DNA of 57,475 nt from Mycolicibacter kumamotonensis (GCF_002086285.1 NZ_MVHU01000030.1:1-57475); one strand, 5' to 3'. Counted from the first letter of the stretch, positions 8,868 through 17,259 are shown. A program made the numbers and translations. The notes: generated from the letters alone by a model not told the origin.

Positions 8868-9212
8868 ATGGCCCGCACACCGCAGGAGATCTTCGATCAC
8901 CACCTTCACGCACTGGTCGCCCGCAACATCGACGAGCTGCTCGTCGACTACGACGACGATTCGGTGCTGATCACCCCCGCCGGTGTGGCGCAGGGCCGCG
9001 ACAGCATCAGGGCCGGATTCAGCCAGTTCGCCGACACGCTGGCCTCGGCGGTGTTCGACATCAAGACGAAGACCTATCACGGCGAGATCCTGCTGCTGGA
9101 GTGGACGCTGGACTCGCCGGGCTTCCAGGTCGACGGCGTGGACACCTTCGTGTTCGGCGACGACTCGATCCGGGTCCAGACCATCTCCCAGCTGGCACGC
9201 CCCAAGGGCTGA
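8868..9212 (+). CDS. SnoaL/NTF2-like small protein
   Basis: This 114-aa protein has the cone-shaped NTF2-like pattern: an N-terminal helix (IFDHHLHALVARNIDELLVDYDDDSVLITP), a GRDSIRAGFSQF helix and C-terminal antiparallel strands. Upstream in-frame codons exist, but ATG 8868 follows a weak GAGG and gives the normal family length. The family contains isomerases and binding proteins; substrate unknown. It is divergent from tcrX and 7 bp ahead of the kinase-like gene, so they probably form one transcript. Confidence 0.78.
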   Translation: MARTPQEIFDHHLHALVARNIDELLVDYDDDSVLITPAGVAQGRDSIRAGFSQFADTLASAVFDIKTKTYHGEILLLEWTLDSPGFQVDGVDTFVFGDDSIRVQTISQLARPKG

Positions 9213-9219
9213 CCGACGA

Positions 9220-10239
9220 ATGGACCTGGAACCGGTCGCGCGATGGATGTCCGACCAGCGCCTCGGCGAGGGCCCTTTGGAGGACGTCACCGAATTGTCG
9301 GGCGGGACCCAGAACGTCATGCTGCGGTTCACCCGATCCGGCCGCAGCTATGTGCTGCGGCGCGGCCCGCTGCATCTGCGTCCACGTAGCAATGCGGTGA
9401 TGCTGCGCGAGACCCGGGTGCTGGCAGCGCTGGCCGACACCGATGTGCCGCACCCGCGATTGATCGCGACCTGCGCGGACCCGGCGGTGCTCGGTGACGC
9501 GGTGTTCTATCTCATGGAGCCCATCGACGGGTTCAACGCCGGTGAGGAGCTGCCCGCCCTGCACGCCGGCGACCCGGCGGTGCGCTACGAGATGGGCCTG
9601 TCGATGGCCGACGCGCTGGCCAAGCTCGGTGCCGTCGACCACGTCGCGGTGGGGCTGGCCGACTACGGCAAGCCGGACGGATTCCTGGAACGCCAAGTGC
9701 CGCGCTGGCTTTCGGAGTTGGACTCCTATCGCCAATTCGAGAACTACCCGGGTCCCGACCTGCCCGGCGTCGACGAGGTCGCCTCGTGGCTGCAGCGCAA
9801 CGTACCGGCGTCCTGGCAACCCGGCATCCTGCACGGCGACTACCACGTGGCCAACGTGATGTTCTCCCGCACCGGGCCGCAGCTGGCGGCGATCCTGGAC
9901 TGGGAGATGTCGACGATCGGGGATCCGCTGCTGGACCTGGGCTGGCTGCTGGCCACCTGGCGGCAAGACGACGGCTCCAGCGTGTTCGGCCACACCCTGA
10001 CCGGAATGGACGGGCTGGCCTCCACCGATGACCTGTTGGAGCGGTACGCCGCCGGCAGCTCCCGCGACTTGTCGCAGATCGGCTGGTACACGGTGCTGGC
10101 CTGTTTCAAGCTGGCGATCGTGATCGAGGGGACGCTGGCCCGGGCGTCGGCGGGCAAGGCGCAGAAGGAAGTCGGCGATCAATTGCACGAGGCGGCGGTG
10201 TGGTTGTTCCAACGCGCGCTGACGATGCTGGACGGCTGA
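9220..10239 (+). CDS. APH-family phosphotransferase (Rv3761c-like)
   Basis: The 339-aa protein has an aminoglycoside-phosphotransferase/choline-kinase fold: a nucleotide-binding N-lobe (LSGGTQNVMLRFTRSGRSYVLRR), the Brenner motif H205-G-D-Y-H-V-A-N212 with catalytic Asp207, and the metal-binding D227-W-E. I recall the M. tuberculosis orthologue Rv3761c being listed as FadE36, an acyl-CoA dehydrogenase name; the motifs here support a kinase-type fold instead, like ACAD10/11 N-terminal domains. The substrate is unknown. Confidence 0.85.
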   Translation: MDLEPVARWMSDQRLGEGPLEDVTELSGGTQNVMLRFTRSGRSYVLRRGPLHLRPRSNAVMLRETRVLAALADTDVPHPRLIATCADPAVLGDAVFYLMEPIDGFNAGEELPALHAGDPAVRYEMGLSMADALAKLGAVDHVAVGLADYGKPDGFLERQVPRWLSELDSYRQFENYPGPDLPGVDEVASWLQRNVPASWQPGILHGDYHVANVMFSRTGPQLAAILDWEMSTIGDPLLDLGWLLATWRQDDGSSVFGHTLTGMDGLASTDDLLERYAAGSSRDLSQIGWYTVLACFKLAIVIEGTLARASAGKAQKEVGDQLHEAAVWLFQRALTMLDG

Positions 10240-10242
10240 GTC

Positions 10243-11508
10243 GTGACGCGGCATGAGCACCGCCGGGATGTCGAACGGATCGTGGCCGCCGAGACACCCC
10301 GGCTGATCGAGGTGTTCAAAGACCTGCACCGCAACCCCGAGCTGGGCTTCGCCGAAATCCGCACCGCCGGGATCGTCGCGCAGGCCCTGACCGATCTCGG
10401 GTTCACCGTGACGACCGGCATCGGCGGCACCGGGGTGGTGGCGATCCTGGAGCGCGGCCCGGGCCCGGTGGTGATGTACCGGGCCGATATGGACGCGCTG
10501 GCCGTGCGGGAGACCAGCGGCTTGGACTACGCCAGCACCGTGCGGGTGACCAACGACGACGGCAGCCAGTCACCGGTCGGGCATGTCTGCGGCCATGACG
10601 CGCACGTCACCTGGATGCTCGGGATGGCCAAGGTGCTCGCCGAGACCGCCTGGTCGGGCACCGCGGTGCTGATCGGCCAACCGGCCGAGGAGCTGATCTC
10701 CGGCGCCCGGGCGATGGTCGATGGCGGGCTCTACGCCGTAGCGCCGCAACCGGATTCGTTCGTCGCGATGCACACCGCGCCGGTCCCGGTGGGCATGGTG
10801 GCCGCCGTGGGCGGTGAACGGATGGCGGGCACCGACCAGCTGGAGATCGTGTTCCACGGCATCGGCGGGCACGGGTCACTGCCGCAGCTGGCCAAGGACC
10901 CGGTGCTGATGGCCGCCCAGGCCGTGGTGGCGTTCCAAAGCATCATCAGCCGCAGCATCGCCCCGCACGAGAGCGCGGTGCTTACGGTGGGCTCGGTGCA
11001 GGCCGGCGCCAGCTACAACGTCATCCCGGACCGGGCCCGGCTACTGGCCAACCTGCGCTGGTTCAACCCGCAGGTCCGCGAGCAACTACTCAGCGGGATC
11101 CGGGCGATCAGCGAGGGCATCGCCCGCGGCGCCGGGATGCCCGACGAGCTGATGCCGGTCATCACGATGGGCGGCGGCTCCACCCCGCTGGTCAACGACG
11201 CGGCCCTGACCGCCCGGGTGGCCGCCACACTCGGCGGTGTGCTCGGCGAGCAGAACGTCATCACCGACCTGCCGGCGATAACCGGGTCGGAGGACTGTCA
11301 CCTGCTCAAAGGCCCGCACCGCGACGTCCCGCTGGCCTACCTATTGGTCGGGGTGGCCGACCCGCAGGTGTATGCCGACGCCGCCGCGCAGGGCAAGTTG
11401 TTCCCCTACTCTCCGCACTCCCCCGACTACGTCGTCGACCTGGCCGCGATCCCATTGGGTGCGCGAATCGCGGCTCTGGCGATGCTGGAGCTGCTGGCTA
11501 CCGGGTAG
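10243..11508 (+). CDS. M20-family amidohydrolase
   Basis: The 421-aa protein matches the M20D amidohydrolase/carboxypeptidase pattern: LHRNPELGFAE at 29-39, the metal-binding C116-G-H-D119, the E149-E150 pair in GQPAEE and a C-terminal GSEDCHLL metal ligand region, with a bacterial exopeptidase dimerisation domain inserted (about 180-290). Such enzymes hydrolyse N-acyl amino acids or related amides. The start is GTG, 3 bp after the kinase-like gene, so the two are likely cotranscribed. Confidence 0.88.
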   Translation: MTRHEHRRDVERIVAAETPRLIEVFKDLHRNPELGFAEIRTAGIVAQALTDLGFTVTTGIGGTGVVAILERGPGPVVMYRADMDALAVRETSGLDYASTVRVTNDDGSQSPVGHVCGHDAHVTWMLGMAKVLAETAWSGTAVLIGQPAEELISGARAMVDGGLYAVAPQPDSFVAMHTAPVPVGMVAAVGGERMAGTDQLEIVFHGIGGHGSLPQLAKDPVLMAAQAVVAFQSIISRSIAPHESAVLTVGSVQAGASYNVIPDRARLLANLRWFNPQVREQLLSGIRAISEGIARGAGMPDELMPVITMGGGSTPLVNDAALTARVAATLGGVLGEQNVITDLPAITGSEDCHLLKGPHRDVPLAYLLVGVADPQVYADAAAQGKLFPYSPHSPDYVVDLAAIPLGARIAALAMLELLATG

Positions 11509-11547
11509 ATTGACGCGTGATTTGCGCACGGCCGTTCTGACTAACGG

Positions 11548-11576
11548 TTGTGCGGTCTACGAAGCCGAGCTAAGGT
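11548..11576 (+). promoter_or_regulatory. Leaderless promoter of HTH gene
   Basis: TTGTGC (11548-11553), a 17-nt spacer and TAAGGT (11571-11576) precede the GTG start at 11585 by 8 nt. This places the expected transcription start at or next to the start codon. Confidence 0.5.
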
Positions 11577-11584
11577 TTATTGCT

Positions 11585-11893
11585 GTGGACGATCGTCACA
11601 AAGATCCAACCGTAGTGCTCCCCTACCTCGTCGGACGGCCACTCGGAGCCACCGAGGTCTACGAGGCATTCGGTTACCGCAAGTCGGCCTACTACAAGGC
11701 GGCCCACGAGGGCCGACTGATCAGCGCCGACAATCTGATCAGGGTCGCCAGATACTTCGGGTTGAACCCGGTCGACCTGCAGGTCCGGTTCGGGCTGATC
11801 GAGCACGACGCCGTCGCGGAATATCTGGAATCGTCCTCGCGGCCACTGCGCCTCGGCGATCTCAAAGCGGATCTGGACAAACCGCCGGTCTAA
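11585..11893 (+). CDS. HTH transcriptional regulator, immunity-repressor-like
   Basis: From the GTG at 11585 this is a 102-aa protein with a central helix-turn-helix (ATEVYEAFGYRKSAYYKAAHEGRLISADNLIRVARYFGLNPVDLQVRFGL). The layout, in which a resident of the genome chooses SAYYKA in place of a typical XRE turn, resembles mycobacterial and mycobacteriophage small repressors. It heads a cluster with three tandem membrane-protein genes and may control them. The frame is open further upstream but lacks a good start there; the promoter position argues for a leaderless GTG. Confidence 0.7.
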   Translation: MDDRHKDPTVVLPYLVGRPLGATEVYEAFGYRKSAYYKAAHEGRLISADNLIRVARYFGLNPVDLQVRFGLIEHDAVAEYLESSSRPLRLGDLKADLDKPPV

Positions 11894-11921
11894 CCGGGCC
11901 GCCGGGCAGTAACGTCGACGC

Positions 11922-12677
11922 ATGACGTCGGTCTTCATCGGCGCCACCGTTCTTGTGGCGCTCTACAGCTTGTGGGTGCGCCGCGATACGTGGTGGTCAC
12001 GCTGGGAGATCGGCATCACCCTGGCCATCACATTGGAGGCCTGTGCTTTGGTGTTGATGTCGCCGTGGGCGGCCGAAACGCTCGGCCCATGGGTGCAGCG
12101 CGCCACGCGGATGTGGAACCTGCAGCAGCTGGCCGGCCACATCTGCTTCGTCGTCGCGGTCGCCGCCAACATCTACCACGTGCTGCCGCGCTTGGCCGAC
12201 TTCGACCGGATCCGACCGTTGTTCCGCCGGCACGTGGAGTGGCCCGTGTGGATCGGCGTGGTGGCGATGGTGGCGGTGTTCGTCACCGCTGACGCCGGCT
12301 ACCGCCCGGACGGTTTCTCGACGAGTGGTGGCGGCGGCGTCTGGGCGAGCGTGTACTGGGTGTTGTTCTGCGGTCTGCTGATCTTCTTGTCCAGCTACGC
12401 AACTCGGCTGCTGCTGCTGGTACGGTCCGATCCCCGCGCCAAGGAGACCGTCGAGCTCTACACCGCCTCATCGGCGTTCGCGCTGGCGGCATTGGTCGCG
12501 CAGTTGAGCACCACCTGGAGCCAATCCGATGTGAGTTCGCTGGTGTGGTTGTGCGGGTGCGTTTCGGTGACCATCTTCGCCTACGGCTCGGCCCGCTCGT
12601 GGAAGGCCAAGGCGGCCTGGTTCGCCTCCCGCAGTCGACCCGTCAAGGAGCCCAATCCACCGCAAGCGCTGTCGTGA
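11922..12677 (+). CDS. Tandem membrane protein paralogue 1
   Basis: This 251-aa protein has about seven hydrophobic segments. It opens with a helix ending in LYSLWVRRDTWWSRWE and contains NLQQLAGHICFVVAVAANIYHVLPRLADF and SDPRAKETVELY, all conserved in the next two genes. The family is unknown to me. A -10-like TAACGT (11910-11915) ends 6 nt before the ATG, suggesting its own leaderless transcript. Copy 1 is the most divergent of the three in its C-terminal third. Confidence 0.75.
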   Translation: MTSVFIGATVLVALYSLWVRRDTWWSRWEIGITLAITLEACALVLMSPWAAETLGPWVQRATRMWNLQQLAGHICFVVAVAANIYHVLPRLADFDRIRPLFRRHVEWPVWIGVVAMVAVFVTADAGYRPDGFSTSGGGGVWASVYWVLFCGLLIFLSSYATRLLLLVRSDPRAKETVELYTASSAFALAALVAQLSTTWSQSDVSSLVWLCGCVSVTIFAYGSARSWKAKAAWFASRSRPVKEPNPPQALS

Positions 12678-12686
12678 AAGAGCGCG

Positions 12687-13424
12687 GTGATGTCACCACT
12701 CATCGTCGCCACGCTGGCGCTGATCTGTTACAGCTCGTGGGTTCGCCGTGACACCTGGTGGTCACGCTGGGAGGCCGCGGCCTCCCTGGCGCTGGTGTTA
12801 GAGGGCTGCGCGCTGCTGTTGATGTCGCCGTGGGGCGCCACCACGATCGGCCCCATCCTGCACCGCGGCCTGGGCGTGTGGAACGTGCAGCAGATGCTCG
12901 GTCACCTGTGCCTGATCGTGGCCATCTTGGCGAACATCTACCACATGCTGGTCCGGCTCGCCGATCCTGAGCAGGTGCGCTCGATAATGCGCCGCCAGCT
13001 GATAATCCCGGTATGGACCGGCATTGCGCTGATGGTGCCCTCCTACCTGCTCGCCGACCAGGAGTACCGAACCGACATGTTTGCCGCCGCACCCACCGAT
13101 TCGTGGCTGACCGTCTATGAACTGGTCGGCTCCGCCGTGGTGCTCTACCTCAGCGCCTACGTCAGCCGGCTGATGCTGATTTTGCGGACAGATCCACGGG
13201 CCAAAGCCACCATCGACCTCTTCCTGGTGTCGATGGCGTTCGCCGCGGCGGCCTGTCTGATCGTGATCGGCTCGGCATGGCGTGGTGGGGACCACGCCAG
13301 TCTGGCGATCTGGGTGTGCATCTGTCTGGCGGTGGGGACCTTCGCGTTCGGGTCGGCGCGATCCTGGCAGGCGAAGAGCGCATGGTTTACCTCGGGGGGC
13401 GGCAGGGCAATCGGTACGCAATGA
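12687..13424 (+). CDS. Tandem membrane protein paralogue 2
   Basis: This 245-aa protein shares the whole architecture of its neighbours: SSWVRRDTWWSRWEAAASLAL, WNVQQMLGHLCLIVAILANIYHMLVRLADPEQVR, TDPRAKATIDLF and a C-terminal FAFGSARSWQAKSAWF. About seven membrane segments are visible. It starts 9 bp after copy 1 and its stop overlaps the start of copy 3 (ATGA, 13421-13424), so translation is coupled. Function unknown. Confidence 0.75.
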   Translation: MMSPLIVATLALICYSSWVRRDTWWSRWEAAASLALVLEGCALLLMSPWGATTIGPILHRGLGVWNVQQMLGHLCLIVAILANIYHMLVRLADPEQVRSIMRRQLIIPVWTGIALMVPSYLLADQEYRTDMFAAAPTDSWLTVYELVGSAVVLYLSAYVSRLMLILRTDPRAKATIDLFLVSMAFAAAACLIVIGSAWRGGDHASLAIWVCICLAVGTFAFGSARSWQAKSAWFTSGGGRAIGTQ

Positions 13425-14176
13425 CCCCGGTTTTCATCACCGCCACCCTCGCGGTGATCCTCTACAGCCTGTGGGTGCGACGCGACACTTGGTGGTCGCG
13501 CTGGGAAGCGGCCGCCACCTTCGCCATCGCGATGGAAGGCTGTGCGCTGCTGCTGCTGTCGCCGTGGGCCGGTGCCGAACTCAGCCCCCTGCTGCACCAG
13601 TGGCTGGGAATGTGGAATGTCCAGCAGCTGGTCGGCGGCTTCTGCCTGATCATCGCGGTGATCGCGAACATCTATCACATGCTGGTGCGACTCGCCGACC
13701 CCGAGCAGGTACGGCCGCTGATGCGCAGGCATCTGCGGCTGCCGGTGGGGCTGGGCGTGTTGGTGCTGCTGGTCAGCTTCGTCAAGATCGAACGGGGCCA
13801 TGAGCCCGACCTGTTCGCCGGCCTGACCGGCGATGCCTGGCTGACCGCCTTCGAGGTGGCCGCCTGCTGGCTGGTGCTCTACCTCAGCGGCTACGTCGGC
13901 CGGCTGATGTTGGTCCTGCGCCACGATCCGCGGGCCAAGAGGACGGTCGACCTGTATCTGGCGTCGATGGCGTTCACGGTGCTGGCCTGCCTGATCGCGA
14001 TCGTCTCGATCTGGGTCGGCGGTTACGCCGGGCCGGCGATCTGGGCCTGCATCTGCTTGTCGGTGGCGATCTTCGCCTACGGGCTGGCGCGATCCTGGCG
14101 GGCCAAGACCGCCTGGTTCTCGCCGAATGCCTCCCGCCAAGGTGGGAGCTCGCAGAGCGAGCGGGAAATTTCTTAA
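13421..14176 (+). CDS. Tandem membrane protein paralogue 3
   Basis: From the ATG overlapping copy 2, the 251-aa protein repeats the family pattern (LYSLWVRRDTWWSRWEAAAT, WNVQQLVGGFCLIIAVIANIYHMLVRLADPEQVR, HDPRAKRTVDLY, FAYGLARSWRAKTAWF). It is closer to copy 2 than to copy 1. The TAA stop (14174-14176) overlaps the first bases of the attachment repeat, so before the element arrived this gene abutted the 3' end of tRNA-Arg. Confidence 0.75.
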   Translation: MTPVFITATLAVILYSLWVRRDTWWSRWEAAATFAIAMEGCALLLLSPWAGAELSPLLHQWLGMWNVQQLVGGFCLIIAVIANIYHMLVRLADPEQVRPLMRRHLRLPVGLGVLVLLVSFVKIERGHEPDLFAGLTGDAWLTAFEVAACWLVLYLSGYVGRLMLVLRHDPRAKRTVDLYLASMAFTVLACLIAIVSIWVGGYAGPAIWACICLSVAIFAYGLARSWRAKTAWFSPNASRQGGSSQSEREIS

Positions 14177-14211
14177 GTGCGCCCGAAGGGATTCGAACCC
14201 CCAACCTTCTG
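14175..14211. repeat. attL: 37-bp repeat with 3' fragment of tRNA-Arg
   Basis: Identical to 39104-39140. It contains the last 34 nt of tRNA-Arg (minus strand: T-arm, 3' acceptor strand, discriminator) and stops at the 3' side of the anticodon stem. The remaining tRNA sequence is absent, so this is a non-functional fragment. The sequence diverges at 14174 and 14212. Confidence 0.95.
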
Positions 14212-14239
14212 TTAGGGGACGAGTGCGTCGGTTTGCGCT

Positions 14240-14256
14240 GCTCTGTGTCACAGAGC
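14240..14256. promoter_or_regulatory. 17-nt palindrome near attL
   Basis: GCTCTGTG-T-CACAGAGC is a perfect inverted repeat with 8-bp arms, 29 bp inside attL. It may be a binding site for a regulator or recombination accessory protein. No gene covers it. Confidence 0.4.
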
Positions 14257-14327
14257 ATTACGTGCGCCGCGCTACCAGCGGGTATGTCGTCATGTGTGCC
14301 AAAGTATCGTGTTGCGAGGCTTCAATA

Positions 14328-14369
14328 TCGTTCGATAAGCGTTCGAGGGGAGGGCGCTCGAACGGTTAT
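14328..14369. other. Left arm-type recombination sites
   Basis: TCGTTCGATAAGCGTTCGAG (14328-14347) contains two CGTTCGA heptamers 11 bp apart, and CGCTCGAACGGTTAT (14355-14369) is an inverted copy. The 20-mer recurs at 39030-39049 with one difference, and the inverted 15-mer is the exact reverse complement of 39037-39051. Placement on both sides of the attachment core is as expected for integrase arm-binding or excisionase sites. Confidence 0.6.
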
Positions 14370-14376
14370 TGGGGCA

Positions 14377-14694
14377 TCAGGAGTAGTAGACACGCACGCC
14401 TACATGTTCACCGTTGCTCCTGCGCCACAGCGCATCCGCCAGCGGGGTGAGCCAGGAGGGCATCCACGCGGCGTTGACCTCGGGAGGGAACTCGTGCACA
14501 TCCGCCAGAGTGGCCAACGCCTCCGATACCTCTTCATCCGTCACGCCAGCCTCAATGGCTCCAACCATTGTCTGTTTGACGCATGATTGCAGGACGAAAA
14601 ATAGCTCTCCTCCGAGGAACTCCTGAAAGAGCTCAGTCAGTTTCGCCACGCGGCGGAACATCTGGCGCTTCTCGTTAACGGGGCTGTCAGTCAT
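14377..14694 (-). CDS. Hypothetical protein (element)
   Basis: This 105-aa, largely helical protein (RRVAKLTELFQEFLGGELFFVLQSCVKQTMVGAIEAGVTDEEVSEALATLADV) has no motif I recognise. The longer upstream frame was rejected because ATG 14694 is preceded by a -10-like TAAGAT about 15 nt upstream and by non-coding-like sequence. It is the first gene of the element at the attL end and points toward attL. Confidence 0.6.
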   Translation of the reverse strand: MTDSPVNEKRQMFRRVAKLTELFQEFLGGELFFVLQSCVKQTMVGAIEAGVTDEEVSEALATLADVHEFPPEVNAAWMPSWLTPLADALWRRSNGEHVGVRVYYS

Positions 14695-14839
14695 ACAAAA
14701 ACCGTATCTTACCTGCGCGTTTGCAGGGATTGACACGCTCCGCGCCCACGGACCACGGATCGCTTGGCGCAGGGGTGGGACGTGACGATTCCCGCGCAGC
14801 GCTTCCCTTCTGCCGCCGCGCGGAGCAACCCTGGACCGC

Positions 14840-15169
14840 ATGACCGCAGCCCTGTATGACCTCGCCCCGTACCTCGACCAGTCCAACCCCGAGCATGTGT
14901 GGTGTGAAGCCACATGGACGTGGCGCGTGAACGGCGAGACTGCCCGCGCCGTGGGCGACTACCTCGACGTGGTGAACGGCTCCCCCGCCCTGCGCTGCGG
15001 TATATGGGACGCCGCCCCAGAGCTGGATTTGCCCGTCGACTGGTTCACTGACGAGTTCGTGCTGGCGGTGTCAGCGAAGCTGTACCGCCAACTTTCCCTC
15101 GCGCCGTGGGCCACGTTGCACTGCCCTGATGGGACGCTGCGCGTGGAGTTGACCGCGCCGCGTGGATGA
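14840..15169 (+). CDS. Hypothetical protein (element)
   Basis: A 109-aa, Trp-rich acidic protein (YDLAPYLDQSNPEHVWCEATWTWRV...) without a recognised domain. Codon use is that of the element (Pro as CCC before G, no CCGG). The next gene overlaps its 3' end by 8 bp, which supports both as a real coding pair. Confidence 0.6.
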   Translation: MTAALYDLAPYLDQSNPEHVWCEATWTWRVNGETARAVGDYLDVVNGSPALRCGIWDAAPELDLPVDWFTDEFVLAVSAKLYRQLSLAPWATLHCPDGTLRVELTAPRG

Positions 15170-15401
15170 ACTGGAATGGGTACTCGCGGCTATAGATGAA
15201 GTCCTCGCGGAGGGCGAGCCCGACCTCTTCCCCTGGACTGACGCCGCGCGATGGACCCCGTCCCTCGCAGACGGGGACGTGGAGGGCTGGGCGGTGGACC
15301 TCGACCCCCGCCTCGCGTCGTGGTACCGCCGCTGGGACCCTGACCCGTCAGCGCCGCCGTGGGTACTCGAACCGTGGGAGGCGGAGGGCGGGTACGAGTG
15401 A
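15162..15401 (+). CDS. Hypothetical small acidic protein (element)
   Basis: A 79-aa protein, rich in Trp, Asp and Glu (MDELEWVLAAIDEVLAEGEPDLFPW). It starts inside the end of the preceding gene and ends 4 bp before the stop of the convergent minus-strand gene. No domain recognised. Confidence 0.55.
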   Translation: MDELEWVLAAIDEVLAEGEPDLFPWTDAARWTPSLADGDVEGWAVDLDPRLASWYRRWDPDPSAPPWVLEPWEAEGGYE

Positions 15402-15405
15402 CCCG

Positions 15406-15789
15406 TCAGGCGGACTCCGTCTCCTTAGCGGCGTATGCCGTGAAGCCCTTCACGAGCGCCGAGATCACGTCTTCGCGCAGGCTCCATGCGAGACGGATGC
15501 GGGTCTCGACGGTCTCGGGGCGGTCCACGTCCAGGATGTCATCGGGGAGCCCTCCGTAGAGGGCGTCGATGAACGCGGCTGCGGCGGACGTGGCGGCGGC
15601 AGTCACGGCGGAGGTGGCGCGGCTGTCGTCGTCCTCGTCCAGCGCGCCGAATTGCCCCAGGTGAGGGAGCCGTGTCAGTGCCTTCTTCACCGCGCTGCGG
15701 TGGTTGTCGTCCACGAGTACCTCGACCCGCGCCAGGGCACGGTCTACGTCGTCGGGATTCACGGTGAGGTGCTTGGGGTAATCACTCAT
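15406..15789 (-). CDS. Hypothetical protein (element)
   Basis: From ATG 15789 a 127-aa protein with predicted helices, including LARVEVLVDDNHRSAVKKALTRL and a Ala/Thr-rich segment (TSAVTAAATSAAAAFIDALYGG), ending with a charged C-terminal helix. An earlier in-frame start would add 77 residues of Pro/Arg-rich sequence without coding character and was rejected. Function unknown. Confidence 0.6.
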   Translation of the reverse strand: MSDYPKHLTVNPDDVDRALARVEVLVDDNHRSAVKKALTRLPHLGQFGALDEDDDSRATSAVTAAATSAAAAFIDALYGGLPDDILDVDRPETVETRIRLAWSLREDVISALVKGFTAYAAKETESA

Positions 15790-16082
15790 GAGGGGATTCT
15801 GCCTGAGCCTTGCGGCACGGGCGAACGCGGCCGTGACCCGCGCGCCGTGGGGACACGGGACTAGACGACGAGGAAGGCGCTGCTCCACGCTCCACGCGCC
15901 ACGGCCCGAGCGCGTCTGTCTTGGCGCGTGGGGAATCGCGCAGGGAGTGGGGAGGGCGCGGCTCGGCTGAGCTTCCCGTTCCCGCGGCGCGGGTACCGTC
16001 CCAGCGCCCCTCATATCCATATCTACGATCCCCTCCTCCCGCGGTACCGTTCCCGTACACGGCGGCGAGGGAAGGGTGACGG

Positions 16083-16379
16083 GTGGCGGAGTTCAGCGGG
16101 GCAGATCAGGCGGGGGCGGTACGGCGGCTCTACGCGGCGGGTACCCCTGAGCGGGCTGATCTGGAGCGGCGGATGGCGGAGTTCCTCCCGCCCGCGGCTC
16201 CCGTAAGTGAGGTTACGGAGCGGGCGCTGGAGGAGCTGGCGGAGCGGGTGACGCGGGACGCTCCGCCCGTGACGGGCGGGACGGGCACCCTAGACCACGC
16301 GGCGCGTGCCCTGGTCGACGCTCTGGTCGACTCGGCGCGGGGAACGCGGGACCGTCACACGCGGCGGTATCACACCTGA
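16083..16379 (+). CDS. Hypothetical protein (element)
   Basis: GTG start at 16083 behind a GAAGG purine tract. The 98-aa product is helical and acidic/basic mixed (AEFSGADQAGAVRRLYAAGTPERADLERRMAEFL). No recognised domain. It borders the long geneless palindrome region. Confidence 0.5.
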   Translation: MAEFSGADQAGAVRRLYAAGTPERADLERRMAEFLPPAAPVSEVTERALEELAERVTRDAPPVTGGTGTLDHAARALVDALVDSARGTRDRHTRRYHT

Positions 16380-16572
16380 CGCGGAGACACATCCCGCTTC
16401 CCCTGGACCCCGCCTCGCAGCTACCCTGAGCGTGAGCCTTCGGTGTGTTGTGTGTGAACGAGAGCTCAGGGCGGTACCCGCTCCCCGTATCGGCGGGGCG
16501 GGTACCGTTCCCCGTTTCGGGGTACCCGCCGCCCCGTGAGCGCGTAGGTGTTGGCGTAGCCAACGAGGGCGT

Positions 16573-17259
16573 TCAGGGGCGAGTCCCCACGCGCCCTGCG
16601 TGAGTACCCCGCCACGGCGCGCGGGAAGTTCGACCTGAACGGGCTCCGTGGGCGCTGAGCGTGCTGTAGTAGCAGATCGGGTCATTTCCCCCGTACCGCG
16701 CGCTGTGGGGACGTAGACAGGCACGCTGGACAGGTGACGGGCTCCCGCGGCGCGCGGTACGCGGGGCGTGGACCGTGGGATGGAGGATGTAGCCGCGCCT
16801 GGTACGCACCCCGCGCCGTGGGGAAGACTCGCCCCGCTCGGCGGGGTGGCCGTACACGGCGCGGGACTCGTCTCCGCGTGACTCGGGAGCGGTACGCCCG
16901 CGCCGTGGGGCGTGTTCCCCTTGCCCGTCACCCGCCGCGCGTTCCTGTCTACGTCCCCACGCGCCTGGTACACGCTCCACGTGCCCCTGTACTACTACAG
17001 CGCACCCCGCCCCGTGTACCCGCCCCGAGGGGCGGTGTTCCCCGTACCCGCCCCTGTACGGGTCGCTCAGCCCTGTGGGGCGGGTATGGGCGCGGTGTAC
17101 GCGCCGCGTGTAGTCACGCTCAGCCTCGGCGCGGGCGTCACGGATGGCGTACTCGGCTTCACGCTTCGCGTGAACGTAGCGCAACTGGCGCGCGCGGCGT
17201 GACTGCACGCACCGCTCGCCCGTACACCGCCGCCCGCCTGCGTCACGTGATCTGCACAT
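16573..17259 (-). CDS. Doubtful ORF with CRSR/GGRRC N-terminus
   Basis: A minus-strand frame begins MCRSRDAGGRRCTGERC, resembling the Cys-rich openings of many actinobacterial and phage proteins, and continues with a plausible charged helix (RYVHAKREAEYAIRDARAEAERDYTRR). After about 60 residues the translation becomes low-complexity Arg/Gly/Pro and runs through the large palindrome at 16663-17001, which argues against coding there. It could be a remnant N-terminus or chance. Confidence 0.22.
   Translation of the reverse strand: MCRSRDAGGRRCTGERCVQSRRARQLRYVHAKREAEYAIRDARAEAERDYTRRVHRAHTRPTGLSDPYRGGYGEHRPSGRVHGAGCAVVVQGHVERVPGAWGRRQERAAGDGQGEHAPRRGRTAPESRGDESRAVYGHPAERGESSPRRGVRTRRGYILHPTVHAPRTARRGSPSPVQRACLRPHSARYGGNDPICYYSTLSAHGARSGRTSRAPWRGTHAGRVGTRP
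16663..17001. repeat. 340-bp nested imperfect palindrome
   Basis: Within the roughly 1 kb without convincing genes (16380-17387), several inverted repeats share one centre near 16832-16838: 10 bp (16663-16672 / 16992-17001), 17 bp perfect (GTGGGGACGTAGACAGG 16705-16721 / 16944-16960), 10 bp (GGTGACGGGC 16733-16742 / 16923-16932), 11 bp (CCCGCGCCGTG 16810-16820 / 16855-16865) and a tip hairpin (16832-16846). Such a structure could be an origin, a single-strand conversion site or a structured RNA. Confidence 0.65.
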
